Positions 13,201 through 23,800 of a stretch of 64,000 nucleotides of DNA are shown piece after piece; the first letter of the stretch is position 1; every line of letters starts with the position of its first letter. The notes beneath the pieces are model-generated. The model did not search any database. It was not told where the DNA came from and was given only the letters and a program-made list of their open reading frames with translations. A program made the position numbers and the translations under genes. The stretch is taken from assembly GCA_963931865.1 (NCBI GenBank), contig OZ007509.1, positions 1,439,978 through 1,503,977 on the forward strand, in the 5' to 3' direction. The DNA is from Axinella damicornis (Eukaryota > Porifera > Demospongiae > Axinellida > Axinellidae).

Positions 13201-13836
13201 GTCTGAGTGGGAACACCACCACCTACAGGGTGGCTCGACTGGCCCCAGAGACACCCTACGTGTTTGTTGTGACCCCCTTCACTTCAGCTGGAGTGGGACT
13301 ACAGCAGCGTATCGTTCAGACCACCCGTCCCATTGGTGAGAGTTGCATGTGCTGTGCTGTATTGAGACACAACTCATGACCTCTCATTCTCCTGGCCTGA
13401 ACAGGTCTGGTGGAGGGTGTTGGTGTTCAGTTTCTCAACCCAACAGCTGTGAATGTCTCTTGGCAGCGCCTCCCCTCCCAGGATGTTGACTACTACAAGG
13501 TGTACTACTCCGGGACGGGGGGAGAGGGGAGTGAGCTCTTCCCCGGGGGGTCCAGCTGGGGAATAGTGCGGGGAGGAGAGCAGTTTGAGGTGGCTGCCGT
13601 GGTGATTGTGAACGGACGGCCGGAGGAGGGAGAAAGGTCCACTCCGCCAGGTGGAGGTGGAGGGACTGCTCCACCAGGTGAAGACACATCCCTGTGTAGC
13701 CTCCATGGGAGTGTAGCCTCCATGGGAGTGACATGGGTTGCAGACTTTTCCAGGCCATTGATTTGTTCACTTGGTCTAATTCGATCTAATTGAGTGTTGC
13801 TCGTTTGCTCTGCAGGGGGAGGAGGGGATGGTTTTG
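10232..13836 (+). CDS. Ig/FN3 single-pass receptor, copy B (3' end lost in gap)
   Basis: Exons: 10232-10310 (signal peptide, MAFPVYFLVLVLCSV), 11067-11408 and 11486-11782 (Ig-like), 11955-12227, 12328-12624, 12699-12992, 13051-13335, 13405-13650 or 13677 (five FN3), then 13816 onward, the start of a Gly-rich stalk exon. Exons 2-7 have exactly the lengths of those in copy A (342, 297, 273, 297, 294, 285 nt) and the proteins differ at few positions. Differences: signal exon two codons shorter; the last FN3 exon can use either of two in-frame donors because of a short Gly/Pro-rich insertion; intron 1 is 756 bp versus 2.0 kb in copy A. The TM and tail fall in the N gap, and no copy of the tail exon was found beyond it. 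Whether B is functional or lacks a tail cannot be told here. Confidence 0.85.
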
Positions 13837-14036
13837 NNNNNNNNNNNNNNNNNNNNNNNNNNNNNNNNNNNNNNNNNNNNNNNNNNNNNNNNNNNNNNNN
13901 NNNNNNNNNNNNNNNNNNNNNNNNNNNNNNNNNNNNNNNNNNNNNNNNNNNNNNNNNNNNNNNNNNNNNNNNNNNNNNNNNNNNNNNNNNNNNNNNNNNN
14001 NNNNNNNNNNNNNNNNNNNNNNNNNNNNNNNNNNNN
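13837..14036. other. Assembly gap (200 N)
   Basis: Exactly 200 ambiguous bases, so probably a placeholder of unknown true size. It starts inside the stalk/TM exon of receptor copy B, at the kind of inverted repeat that often breaks assemblies. Confidence 0.99.
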
Positions 14037-14233
14037 TCCGTGGGCGAAAAAGCCTGCCTATGCTGCCAGTACAAAAAACGGCGACAAAATAGTGAGCGCT
14101 TACTTTACTCTCGATCGGTAGGAGGAGCTTGTGATCGATTGCTGATATCCGCAGGGTCTGCCTCTTCATTATTGTGATTGGCATTATATTAGCAGGGTCT
14201 GCCCCGCTTCAGTTAACTCGCGAAATCGCGGTA

Positions 14234-14291
14234 GGCGTATAAATACGCCGTTCGCGCTGAGCGGAAGTTTTGACAGGCGTATAAATACGCC
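14234..14291. repeat. Two copies of ggcgtataaatacgcc, 42 bp apart
   Basis: The 16-bp near-palindrome (arms ggcgta/tacgcc around taaa) occurs at 14234-14249 and 14276-14291. Each is followed by a g(t/a)tcgcgct segment. Each contains TATAAA, so either a core-promoter-like pair or a small tandem repeat; no downstream gene was found to support a promoter. Confidence 0.6.
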
Positions 14292-15645
14292 GATCGCGCT
14301 CAAAGAGTACCACACCCACCAATTAACAAACTTCCCGAGAAATGCCAACCTGCCGTAGCTGGAAAACGTGCCATGAACACTGGAAATGCATAACCTATCT
14401 CCTAAGGACATTGCCGGAAGTGTCATTACGAAACTGAAAGTCTCATGACGACATTTGGTGCTATGGGCCTTAAATGGCTTAACAAAAATAGTTTTAACAT
14501 AATATTATTACATGGTTTTAGTTAACCAAAAGAAAAGACCATTTTCACTTTTGTTTGAGTGAACCAAACTTGTAGTTTAGTTTTCAATCTTAGGTTCCGA
14601 TGAACAATTAGGAGGCAGCTGTCCGTTTGTTTACATAAAAACAATGTGATAATGTTATTCATAGCGGAAGCGGTACATGTAAATAAACGAGGTACAAATC
14701 CAATTAACAACAGACAAATGTATTTCATACCTTGCACCAAATATAACGAAGGGAAATTGTTTCTCATGAATTTTGACTTGCTGCACGTGTAGCCTGATGT
14801 ATTTCGCAGGGCGACACGAAGCGATATCACGAAATTGCATAAAACGGAGGCTATGCATGCCTACAGAATGCTCATCTTGGCTGAACCGGTAAGTTTTTGT
14901 ACATGTAGCTAAAAGTAGACACAGATCGCCGAATATCTCTTCGTCACGACCTAGAAAGTACTGTGTACTAGTGCTGGAGAATTTTTGAGGGTTGGCCTGG
15001 ACTACCGTCTGCCTCTCAGTAATTTGGCGCAAAAGCGCTTGAACAGTGAGTCTCATTGCCTAGGTCCAAATGCCTTGAGGCATTTTACTTTCCTGTTCCA
15101 GGTGTTCCTACTTCTTTCATGTGGTGTTGGAATGTTGGAATGCAACTTGTTTCGGAGTGATATCTGTAATGTTATAGTTCCTGAGATATAAAGCGGCAAA
15201 GTTACCAGCAAAAACATTTATCGAATTGTACATCGTAACCTTAATTTAGTTGCTACATATATTTAGCTCAGTGAACAGGGTAGTCAACTGCCATTCCTAG
15301 CCACTGCACAAGCCCAGCTAACCTATGAGTGAGCTGCATGCCACTGGTGCATATAGATAGCATACATAGAAGCTGTGCAGAAGCAGACAGTCTACTCATA
15401 CGGCTGTATATTGGGCTCATTTATGATAGTGGAAACACTGGCAACTGTGATAGCTAGGCTGTTAGCTTCTGCAGCTTCTCCGGTAAACCAGAACCAATCG
15501 CGGCAGATTATGATCGAACCTCCTGGTACCCTAGAACAAACACAGACAACACCCAGATATACTTGCGAGATGACTCCTCCCATTGGGTGCCTTGCGGGCT
15601 CGAGATACCTACAGTTAATCCCATATGTGTGACCTGTAATTTTAA

Positions 15646-15761
15646 TAGCCTGTTCCCAGGCTCCCCCCTGCATGTGTGGGGATGAAAAATACGTATTTTT
15701 CGTCCCTGCACGCGCAAGGGGGGGGGGGGGGGGGGGGGGAGGGAGCCTGGGAACGAGGCTC
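15646..15761. repeat. Foldback of the TTCCCAGG family with central G run
   Basis: tagcctgttcccaggctccc at the left and gggagcctgggaacgaggct at the right form inverted arms. A run of about 21 G (15719-15739) lies just inside the right arm. Confidence 0.75.
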
Positions 15762-15951
15762 AACACATTCTTTCGTCCCACAGGAAGCTGGTCATTGTGT
15801 CCACACGTATTTTCCCATCTGCTCACAAAAAGAACAAACAACAAATTGGTTATTGGTCTGGCAGGAAGTAGGGCAATGGGGGTAAGTTTGGGCCACGGTC
15901 AGCACAGAGTGCGCATGCATGCCCATTCCTATACTGAAAGTATGTACTTCC

Positions 15952-16130
15952 TGTGGTATGAACCAGTATTGAGCTGTGACTCACTATTGTGTAATTAATG
16001 ACATGTTTGTGATGTCATTTCCTGTGTGCATGCAATATAATATTATATTTATTTGCTGTAGTTGGCTGTGCACTTTTATCCAATAACTGAGTGGAGTCAA
16101 AGTGTTGTTTAAGTGCTCGAGACCACTACA
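15952..16130 (+). repeat. 5' LTR of the gypsy element
   Basis: 179 bp, starting tgtggtatgaacc and ending gagaccactaca. It differs from the 3' LTR mainly by 4-bp and 6-bp indels in AT-rich stretches. Confidence 0.95.
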
Positions 16131-16141
16131 TGGTGGCAGCG

Positions 16142-16550
16142 ATGGCTAGCATTCGACTCCAACCGCCAGAGCCCTTCCAGTTCAAGCGACCCGATGACTG
16201 GCCTAAGTGGAAAAGGCGCTTTGAACAATTTCGTGCAGCATCGGGCCTCGCGAAGGAGGGCGAGGAGCAGCAAGTGTCCACGTTGCTATACTGCCTCGGT
16301 GAGGACGCAGAAGACGTGCTCATCTCAATGAACATTGCGGCAGAGGACCGCAAAAGCTACGAGGCAGTGATCAGTCACTTTGACGACTACTTCAAGGTCA
16401 GGATAAATGTCATACTGGAGCGAGCGAAGTTCAACCGGCGTGCCCAAAGGGAGGGCGAAACTGCCGAGGAGTATATAACGGCGCTCTACAACCTTGTGGA
16501 GACGTGCAACTACAAAGACCTGAAAGAGGAACGATCAGGGACCGGACAGG
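16142..16550 (+). pseudogene. gypsy gag, 5' fragment
   Basis: Starts MASIRLQPPEPF just after the primer-binding site and encodes a retrotransposon capsid-like region (motifs PKWKRRFEQF, ETAEEYITALY). The frame is shifted relative to downstream gag/pol shortly before the nested insertion at 16551, so the reading frame is broken. Confidence 0.85.
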
Positions 16551-17266
16551 CTTGTTGTTGGGATGCAGGAAAACCCGGAACGGTCAGGAACGGAACGGAA
16601 CGGAACGGAACGGAACGGAACCGGAAGTAATGTTTCCTCGTGTACAACTAATTTTGCTAAGTACTTTGGTTCGTGAAAATAGCCATTGCCTCCTGCAGGG
16701 AAGTCAGAGAACAGTTTAGTCTCGCGAGTTGGCTGGGTTGCACAGTATTTTGAAGCCACGAAGCGTTAGCGAGGTAGCCGCGCGGGTCAAAGTCTGGCGG
16801 CATTCAACGACCTTAGGGATCGATGACCTGAACGAGGCATTTGTTGCGGTACGTGCTAGGGAAGTCAGAGAGCTGGGCCAAGTGAGTGCGAGTAATCTAT
16901 ACTACAACGAGCATCTAGCACTAATTATTCTAGCTACTGTCCTTGAGACTCGCCCTTTGCTCTGCTTACAAGCTTGACATAAACGCAACGCTAAGTACAG
17001 ATCCAGTAGCCGCGGATAGAGACAGTACCTTTGCTGAAGCTACTTTAGGCCATACCAGGTCCTGGCCCACGAAACTCCTCCAGCAGCTGCCTGTAAGTGT
17101 GTTTACACAAAAATCCGAGTCGTTTATAAATAATTATTCAGCTCAGTCGCTCTACAATAATGTTGTTATCGCTGTAGAATTACTTCCGGTTCCGTTCCGT
17201 TCCGTTCCGTTCCGTTCCGTTCCTGACCGTTCCGGGTTTTCCTGCATCCCCGGGCCCCTTGTTGTT
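16551..17266. mobile_element. Nested TIR element inside gypsy gag
   Basis: 71-bp inverted repeats at 16560-16630 and 17180-17250 match exactly. They include seven copies of GGAAC (GTTCC on the other arm). The gag sequence cttgttgtt is repeated on both sides (16551-16559 and 17258-17266), a probable 9-bp target duplication; seven extra bases (cgggccc) lie next to the right copy. The roughly 550-bp interior has no recognisable transposase. A 9-bp duplication would fit Mutator-like elements and 8 bp hAT; the class is unresolved. Confidence 0.85.
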
Positions 17267-19171
17267 GGCATAAGGGACACGGGTCTTTCAGAGAAACTGC
17301 AAATGGACCCAAAGCTCACCCTGGACGAGGCGAAGAGGAAGATTCGCCAGCGGGAGGCCGTCATTGAACAGCGCAAAGAGCTGCACCAAGACGGCAGAGT
17401 GGGAAGCCAAGCAACTCTCGAGGAGGTCAAAACCAAAAGGTCACAGATACAAGGCGGGACTAGTGGTAGGAGGGAGGGCCGTAATGCTCACAGTTGCCAT
17501 AAGGACAAACCCCAATGTAAGCGTTGTGGGCATGGCACCCACCCTCCAGACAAATGCCCTGCAAAGGGAGCTACCTGCCATAAATGTGGCAAGAAAGGGC
17601 ACTTCAGTAAGAAGTGTTTCACCAAGACAGGGGCGTCCACGAGAGAGCTCAGCCTGGACTCTGCCTTCTTAGGAACCCTCGGGGCCTCGGACCCGCAGGC
17701 GTGGACTGTGAATGTCGGCATTGCAAATAAGGAGGTACCCTTTAAGATCGACACAGGGGCAGAAGTTACTGCCATATCCGAGGACACTTACCACACCCTC
17801 AGAGATATCCCTCTGGAGAAACCCTCGAAGGTGATCTATGGCCCTAGCCGACAACGATTGCAAGTACTGGGTCAGATTGAGCTAGAGATGACACTTCAGG
17901 ACAAGAGGTCGACACAGCATGTGTTTGTCATCCGAAACATGAAGGTCAACCTGTTGGGTCTACCAGCCATCGTGGCGCTGGGAGTCCTGAAGCGAGTTGA
18001 TGAAATCGAAGTACTGGAACAAGATGTCAGGAAGCAATTTCCCAAGCTGTTCCAGGGGCTAGGAAACCTCGGAGAGGAGTATCACATACCTCTGAAGGAA
18101 GGTGCAGCCCCATACGCACTCACTACCCCGAGGAACGTTCCACTACCACTTCGCAGTAAGGTCCAAGACGAGCTAAACAGCATGGAAGCCATGGGAGTGA
18201 TTTCGAAAATCGACCAACCCACGGAGTGGTGCGCCGGAATGGTCGTCGTTCCGAAGAAATCTGGAGACGTCAGAATCTGTGTAGATCTCAAAGCCCTCAA
18301 TGATAACGTCATCCGGGAGATCCACCCCATGCCGAAGGTGGACGAGACACTCTCCCACCTGGCCGGAGCAACAATCTTCACAAAACTCGACGCAAACAGC
18401 GGGTTCTGGCAGATCCCCTTAGCCAGAAAGTCCCGGCCCCTAACAACCTTCGTGACACCGTTTGGACGCTATTGTTTTAATAAGCTTCCTTTCGGAATCA
18501 CCAGCGCTCCGGAAATCTTTCAAAAGAGGATGAACCGAATCCTGGAGGGCCTCAAAGGAGTGATATGTCACATGGATGACGTACTGGTGTTTGGGGCAAC
18601 TATGGAAGAACACGATGCCAATCTCTTGGCAGTGTTGAAGAGGCTCGAGGAGGCGGGAGCAACACTGAATTCCCGGAAGTGCACGTTTAGACAACCTCGT
18701 GTGAACTTCCTGGGACATCTGCTGGACAAGGAAGGCATTCGTGCCGACCCAAGCAAGGTGCAAGCGGTGCTGCAGATGGAGACCCCACAGTCAGTGACAG
18801 ACCTACGGAGGTTTATGGGGATGACCAACCATCTCGGAAAGTTTTCTCCCCGAATTGCAGAACTAAGCCAACCAATGCGAGAGCTGCTGTGCACCAAGAA
18901 TGCATGGGTGTGGGGACCAGAGCAAGAGAGATCGTTCTCCAACGTCAAGGAAGAACTCACTCGACCTACCGTGCTGGCACTTTACGATCCGGATGCAGAG
19001 ACCAAAGTATCGGCTGATGCATCGTCCTTTGGTCTAGGGGCCGTTCTCCTACAGAAGAGCGGACAAGAGTGGAGACCGGTAGCGTATGCCTCGCGCTCGT
19101 TGACAGAAACCGAAAGGAGATATGCGCAGATAGAAAAAGAAGCGCTTGCTGTCACCTGGGCGTGCGAATAG
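17258..19171 (+). pseudogene. gypsy gag C-terminus, protease, reverse transcriptase, RNase H (to stop)
   Basis: Open from the nested-element border to an in-frame TAG at 19169-19171. It shows two CX2CX4HX4C zinc knuckles ([14 protein letters not shown] and [14 protein letters not shown]), a protease motif [11 protein letters not shown] motifs including [26 protein letters not shown] and HMDDVLVFG, and the RNase H start [13 protein letters not shown]. The TAG interrupts RNase H just before a normally conserved block (ETDHKPL) that continues in the same frame, so the polyprotein is truncated. Confidence 0.93.
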
Positions 19172-20488
19172 TACAGAGATTATGTGTTGGGGAGACACAT
19201 TGAAATAGAGACAGACCACAAACCGCTGGTTCCCTTGCTCAGTAACAAGAGACTCGACGGACTGCCCCCACGAGTGTTGAGGTTTCGTCTCCGTTTGGAC
19301 AGATATGACTATCAAATTCGCCATGTCCCCGGGAAAGAGCTCTATGTCGCTGACACACTATCTCGTGCTCCCCTCACTGGTACAGAGGCCAACTCGTTGG
19401 AACTCCAAGACGAAGCTGAGACATTCATCGCCGAAGTTGTCAAACAAGCACATTCGTCAATGGAGCAACACCCCTTGGAGACATACCGCCTGAAGCAAGC
19501 AGAAGACCCCATTTGTGCACAAGTGAGTAAACACTGCAAATCAGGATGGCCAAGGAAACATCGTCTCTCCCCGGAACTCATCCCCTATTGGAAACTGCGT
19601 GGCTCACTGACAACACATGATGACATTCTCCTCTTCAACGATCGCATAGTGATCCCGGAGTCACTGCGAGCAGATGTCATGGATAGAGTCCATGAGGGTC
19701 ACCAGGGCATCGAGCGTTGTAGGATGAGGGTTCGCTCATCCGTATGGTGGCAAAGAAGTGACTGAGACAGTGCAGAAATGTCCAGCGTGTGCCAAAACAG
19801 CCAAACAGAGGAGAGAGCCATTAATCGTGTCTCAATTGCCTGAGTATCCATGGAAAGTCATCGGTACTGACTGGACAAAAAGCACTACCTACTGGTAGTC
19901 GATTACTTTTCGCGCTATCCTGAGGTTGTTCAGTTGGGGTCAACCACTTCAAACAGTGTGATTCAGGCAATGAAATCTATCTTCTCCCGTCACGGAATAC
20001 CAGAAACTGTTAGGAGTGACAACGGACCTCAGTATTCGTCCTCAGAGTTCTCAAAGTTTGCAAGCTCGTATGGGTTTAGCCACGTTACAAGCAGCCCGCT
20101 GTATCCCCAAAGCAATGGACAGGCGGAGAGAACAGTGCAGACTGTAAAGAGACTGCTCAAACAATCCGGAGATCCTTATCTCGCACTGATGAGTTATCGT
20201 GCCACACCTCTGACATGGTGTGGGTTCAGCCCTACGGAGCTGTTGATGGGGAGGCAGATCAGAACGACTGTCCCACAGACAAGTACACAGTTCATTCCGA
20301 AGTGGGCTTACCTCGGTGAATTCAGGAGATTGAGCAAGCTGTACAAGGAGAAACAGAAAAGCAACTACGACCGAGAACACCGAGTTAAAGAGCTACCAGA
20401 GCTACCTGAGGACACTCAAGTGTGGGTGACGTCCGAAACACAGACACTCCGAGGTCTTACATTGTCGAAACTCCCTCGGGAGAGTTAA
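19172..20488 (+). pseudogene. gypsy RNase H end and integrase, frame-broken
   Basis: After the stop, 19184-19765 continues RNase H and the linker up to the His part of the integrase zinc finger (HEGHQGIERC). The CPAC part lies in another frame near 19770. The integrase core resumes at 19934-20488 with RSDNGPQYSS and SPLYPQSNGQAERTVQ, the second Asp and the Glu of the DDE triad. Small indels between 19745 and 19934 separate the pieces. Confidence 0.88.
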
Positions 20489-20648
20489 GGAGGAATCGCA
20501 GTCACTTGCGAGTGGATCCAGGGAGCAATGAAGGAACACCTACCGTTACGCAGACTCAGCCTGAGGCATCCCCTAGGAGGATCATGACGAGATCGCGTAC
20601 CGGCACAGCTATGAAGGCGCCGGAGAGACTTGGACTTGAGATGGGGGA

Positions 20649-20817
20649 TGTGGTATGAACCAGTATTGAGCTGTGACTCACTATTGTGTAATGACATGCT
20701 TGTGATGTCATTTCCTGTGTGCATGCAATATATATTTATTTGCTGTAGTTGGCTGTGCACTTTTATCCAATAACTGAGTGGAGTCAAAGTGTTGTTTAAG
20801 TGCTCGAGACCACTACA
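20649..20817 (+). repeat. 3' LTR of the gypsy element
   Basis: 169 bp; same ends as the 5' LTR. It stops 44 bp before the annotated stop codon of the ankyrin gene on the other strand. Confidence 0.95.
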
Positions 20818-20860
20818 CTTCCTGCCGGACCAATATCCACTTCCTTCCATATACAGTACA

Positions 20861-23800
20861 CTAGCTATGGAGTCCGATTAACTTACTCCATAAGCAGTAT
20901 TGCTTCATTTGTGTAATTCTTCTGATTGGTAACGTTTTGCTACCATCAGTGCTGAGGATGGCCTCCTTGCAAGCATTGTCCAGTGCCATCTCCACATCGT
21001 TCATGCTGTAGCACCTTATGCTGCTAATCTCAGGAACAGTGGGCTGGTTGATGTCATCAGAGTCCAGCAAGTACACGTCAGCAGTCAAGTGGTTACAGTA
21101 CTCCTCTTTAGCTCTGAGAAGCATCTGAATTGTTGTCGCTAGTACCGTGGTACACTCAACCTCACAACCCACACCACTTCTTGCCATCACAATCACTTCC
21201 TTCCTCTCTCCCACAAACTCAACAACCACCTCAACACCGTTCATCAGTGATACGTGAACACCATTCTTCCACACTCTGTAGAAATGGCAGGGGCTGGGAG
21301 GGGAATCGTGAGCAGACTCGGATCTGGAGACAAACGTTGATGCTAGTTGCAGGTGAAGCATCTGTAGAAACCTGAACGAGAACCGGTTGTACTTCCCCGG
21401 TAGCTTGTAATGAAAGCCTTGGGTGAAGATGGGGCTATCATGCTGGTGCTGCCAAGCAACCACTTGCTTTTCAGCAGAGATAAGAAAAGGGAGAAAGAGG
21501 AGCCCCTGAATACCAGACTGATCACGGGTCTCCACATGCTCTAAGCCAAATATCGGGCGGGCATTATTGATTTCTAAACATACCTGCAGTTGCTTCAGAC
21601 AGTCCTTAATTGGTGCCAAACTTGTGTTTGGGAAAACTGTCTGTAGCTCAGCCTCAGAAATCATACCAACAGCTTGCGGGGAAGAGAAGTTAACTACTTC
21701 CTCATCTGCAGGGCTTGCACTAAGCTTGTTTAAGGCAGTAACCAGGAGGGAGCTTGTGTTGAGAACAATCCACCTGTTGGTGGGGGGCTCACTCCCTGTC
21801 CCGGTTAGCAAAACTAAGCCTTGGGATTCCAACTCATTTAAATAAGATGGAATTTGAAAAATTTCCTCCTCAGAATAAACACGTCGTTTGTTTTTCACGT
21901 GGTCAATGATCTCATCTAGATTCTGGCACAAAGTCTTGTCCTGAAACCCTCTTCCCAGTAATCTCAAGAGGAGAATGGCATTAGCTGAGAGGGAAGAGTC
22001 ATCGGTGACCAAACTATATATAATAGTTGCCTGCAGTTGCTCTGTGAGGTTCTGCACTTTTTCTATGTTTGGCCAGCATCCACAATTGAGTGAAAAATAA
22101 TCCATCACCTCAACGTTACTGGTACAGCTGGGATACAGCTTGCAAACAGTACTGCACACTTCCTGCAGTAGTTTGTTGGGATCATTGTGTTGGGATGAGA
22201 GAACGTCAGCAAAGCTTCCAACAACGAACACCTTAAGTGGACCGCCGTTGTTGCTGCAAGACAGGAGGTTCATCCAGGAAGCTAGCTGCTGAGTTGGGTC
22301 CCCCCTAAGGTCAATAGTAATGAGTACAGTGCAGGAGGAGGTAGCTGTAAGCCTTTCAACACAGGTAGCCTCAGTAAGAGGATGGTGTGGAACCTCAATG
22401 AAGGCCACTTCACATACCAGACCATGCTCCACCTGCATTTGTACTACCTGACAGGCACCACTCTGTGGAGTGTGAGTGCATCCACAAGCACGTTTCAGTG
22501 TCTGAATCAGAGTGCTTTTCCCAGATCCCTTGCATCCAAGAAATACAACCTTGTGAAGGTGCCTGCTCTGAGACGAGGAGTATCTAGATAGCTCTGTTAC
22601 ACAAGCTAGATTTCTTCTCTCCTGGGAAAGATCAAGAGCGGTCTTTGAGCGATAGTTCCTGACGGAAGGAAAACAACCATGCTCCTCAATCAATGTTTTG
22701 GCTATATCCGCTCGATCACAGAGCGCTGCAATGTGCAGCGGAGTGTTGCCATCATCATCAAGACACATGGGGTCAGACCTGAAGCTAGAGATCAGAGTAC
22801 TGACTAGGTCTCCATAGCCACAGCCTGCTGCAACGTGAAGTGGGGTCCGGCCATGAAAGCCTCTAACATCAGGATCACAGTCAAAATTGGCAATCATCGA
22901 GTTCACGATGGACTTGTGGTTTCCAGCAACTGCAAGGTGAAGAGGGGTGTCACCACGGTTATTTTGAGAGAAAAAGACACTATCAGGTTTGAATTTAGCA
23001 ATTAGCTTTTCAATAATAGTAATCTGACCAGCTCGTGCAGCAACATGGAGTGGTGTGTTTCCAAAGGAGTCTCTCAACATTGGATGATAGTTCTTTTCAA
23101 GAACAAGCTCTTCCACTGTGTCCCAATGTCCTGTTTCACAAGCCCGATGTAAAGGAAGCTCACCTATACTTTCACCAACATTAAGAGTTGCTCCAAATTT
23201 GTCAGTTATAACGGCTATAATCTCATCATGATTATTCTTGATGGCAAGGTCTAATGGAGTATAATTGCCGATATCACACAGTGATGGATTGGCCTTCAGT
23301 TCCAGCAAAAGAACACGTGCAGTGCTAGTATGGCCTGCAAGGCAAGCAAGGTGAAGCGGTGTGCGCAGCTGGAAGTTTGTAAAATCCACTGAACACTTAC
23401 ACTCCGTTACAAGCACTCTTACAACCTCCTCTTTACCAGCTAGTGCAGCTACATTCAGTGCTACGTCACCATTGTTGTTGAGGGCAGCTGCGTCTGCTCC
23501 AAACTCTGACACAAGCATTCTCACTACACCTACATGACCCCGTTTGGCTGCCCAATGAAGAGCTGTGTTACCATTAGAGTCCACACAGTCCACTGGGCAC
23601 TTGTATTTGGTTATGAGCTCTCTCACCACCACCTCCTCACCAGCAACATGGAGAGGTGTATGACCGTCATTGTCTCTAGCATTCACATCACAGCCATACT
23701 CTAATACAAGCTTCTCCACCACATTTAAATGACCACCATTGCAGGCAGCATGAACAGGTGTCCGACCACGGAAGTCTTTAACACTGGGACTGCAACCAAA

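Larger units (their letters stand above)
4981..13836. repeat. Large inverted duplication (two receptor arms around a 214-bp spacer)
   Basis: Arm A (5098 to 10017, minus) and arm B (10232 to 13836, plus) match exon for exon, and also within several introns, for example the introns between the second Ig-like exon and FN3-1. The arms are unequal because intron 1 differs. The outer breakpoint of arm B lies in or beyond the gap. Confidence 0.88.
14037..15945. other. Unassigned region between gap and retrotransposon
   Basis: No exon with recognisable homology. It contains the twin TATAAA palindromes (14234-14291) and a foldback with a long G run (15646-15761). Open frames here lack family resemblance. 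Confidence 0.5.
15947..20822 (+). mobile_element. Ty3/gypsy LTR retrotransposon (Mag/K02A2.6-like), degenerate
   Basis: LTRs at 15952-16130 and 20649-20817 begin TG and end CA, and are flanked by the 5-bp duplication cttcc (15947-15951, 20818-20822). A primer-binding-type TGGTGGCAGCG follows the left LTR. Domain order gag, two CCHC knuckles, protease, RT, RNase H, integrase is that of Ty3/gypsy. Similarity of the LTRs (two small indels and about one substitution) points to a recent insertion. The copy is not intact: it has a frameshift and a nested element in gag, an in-frame stop in RNase H, and frame breaks in integrase. Confidence 0.95.

Noticed and set aside
13505..14184. Long frames spanning the N gap
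   Set aside because: They owe their length to undefined bases.
15392..15844. 150-codon minus-strand frame
   Set aside because: Crosses a foldback and a G run, with no homology or splice support.
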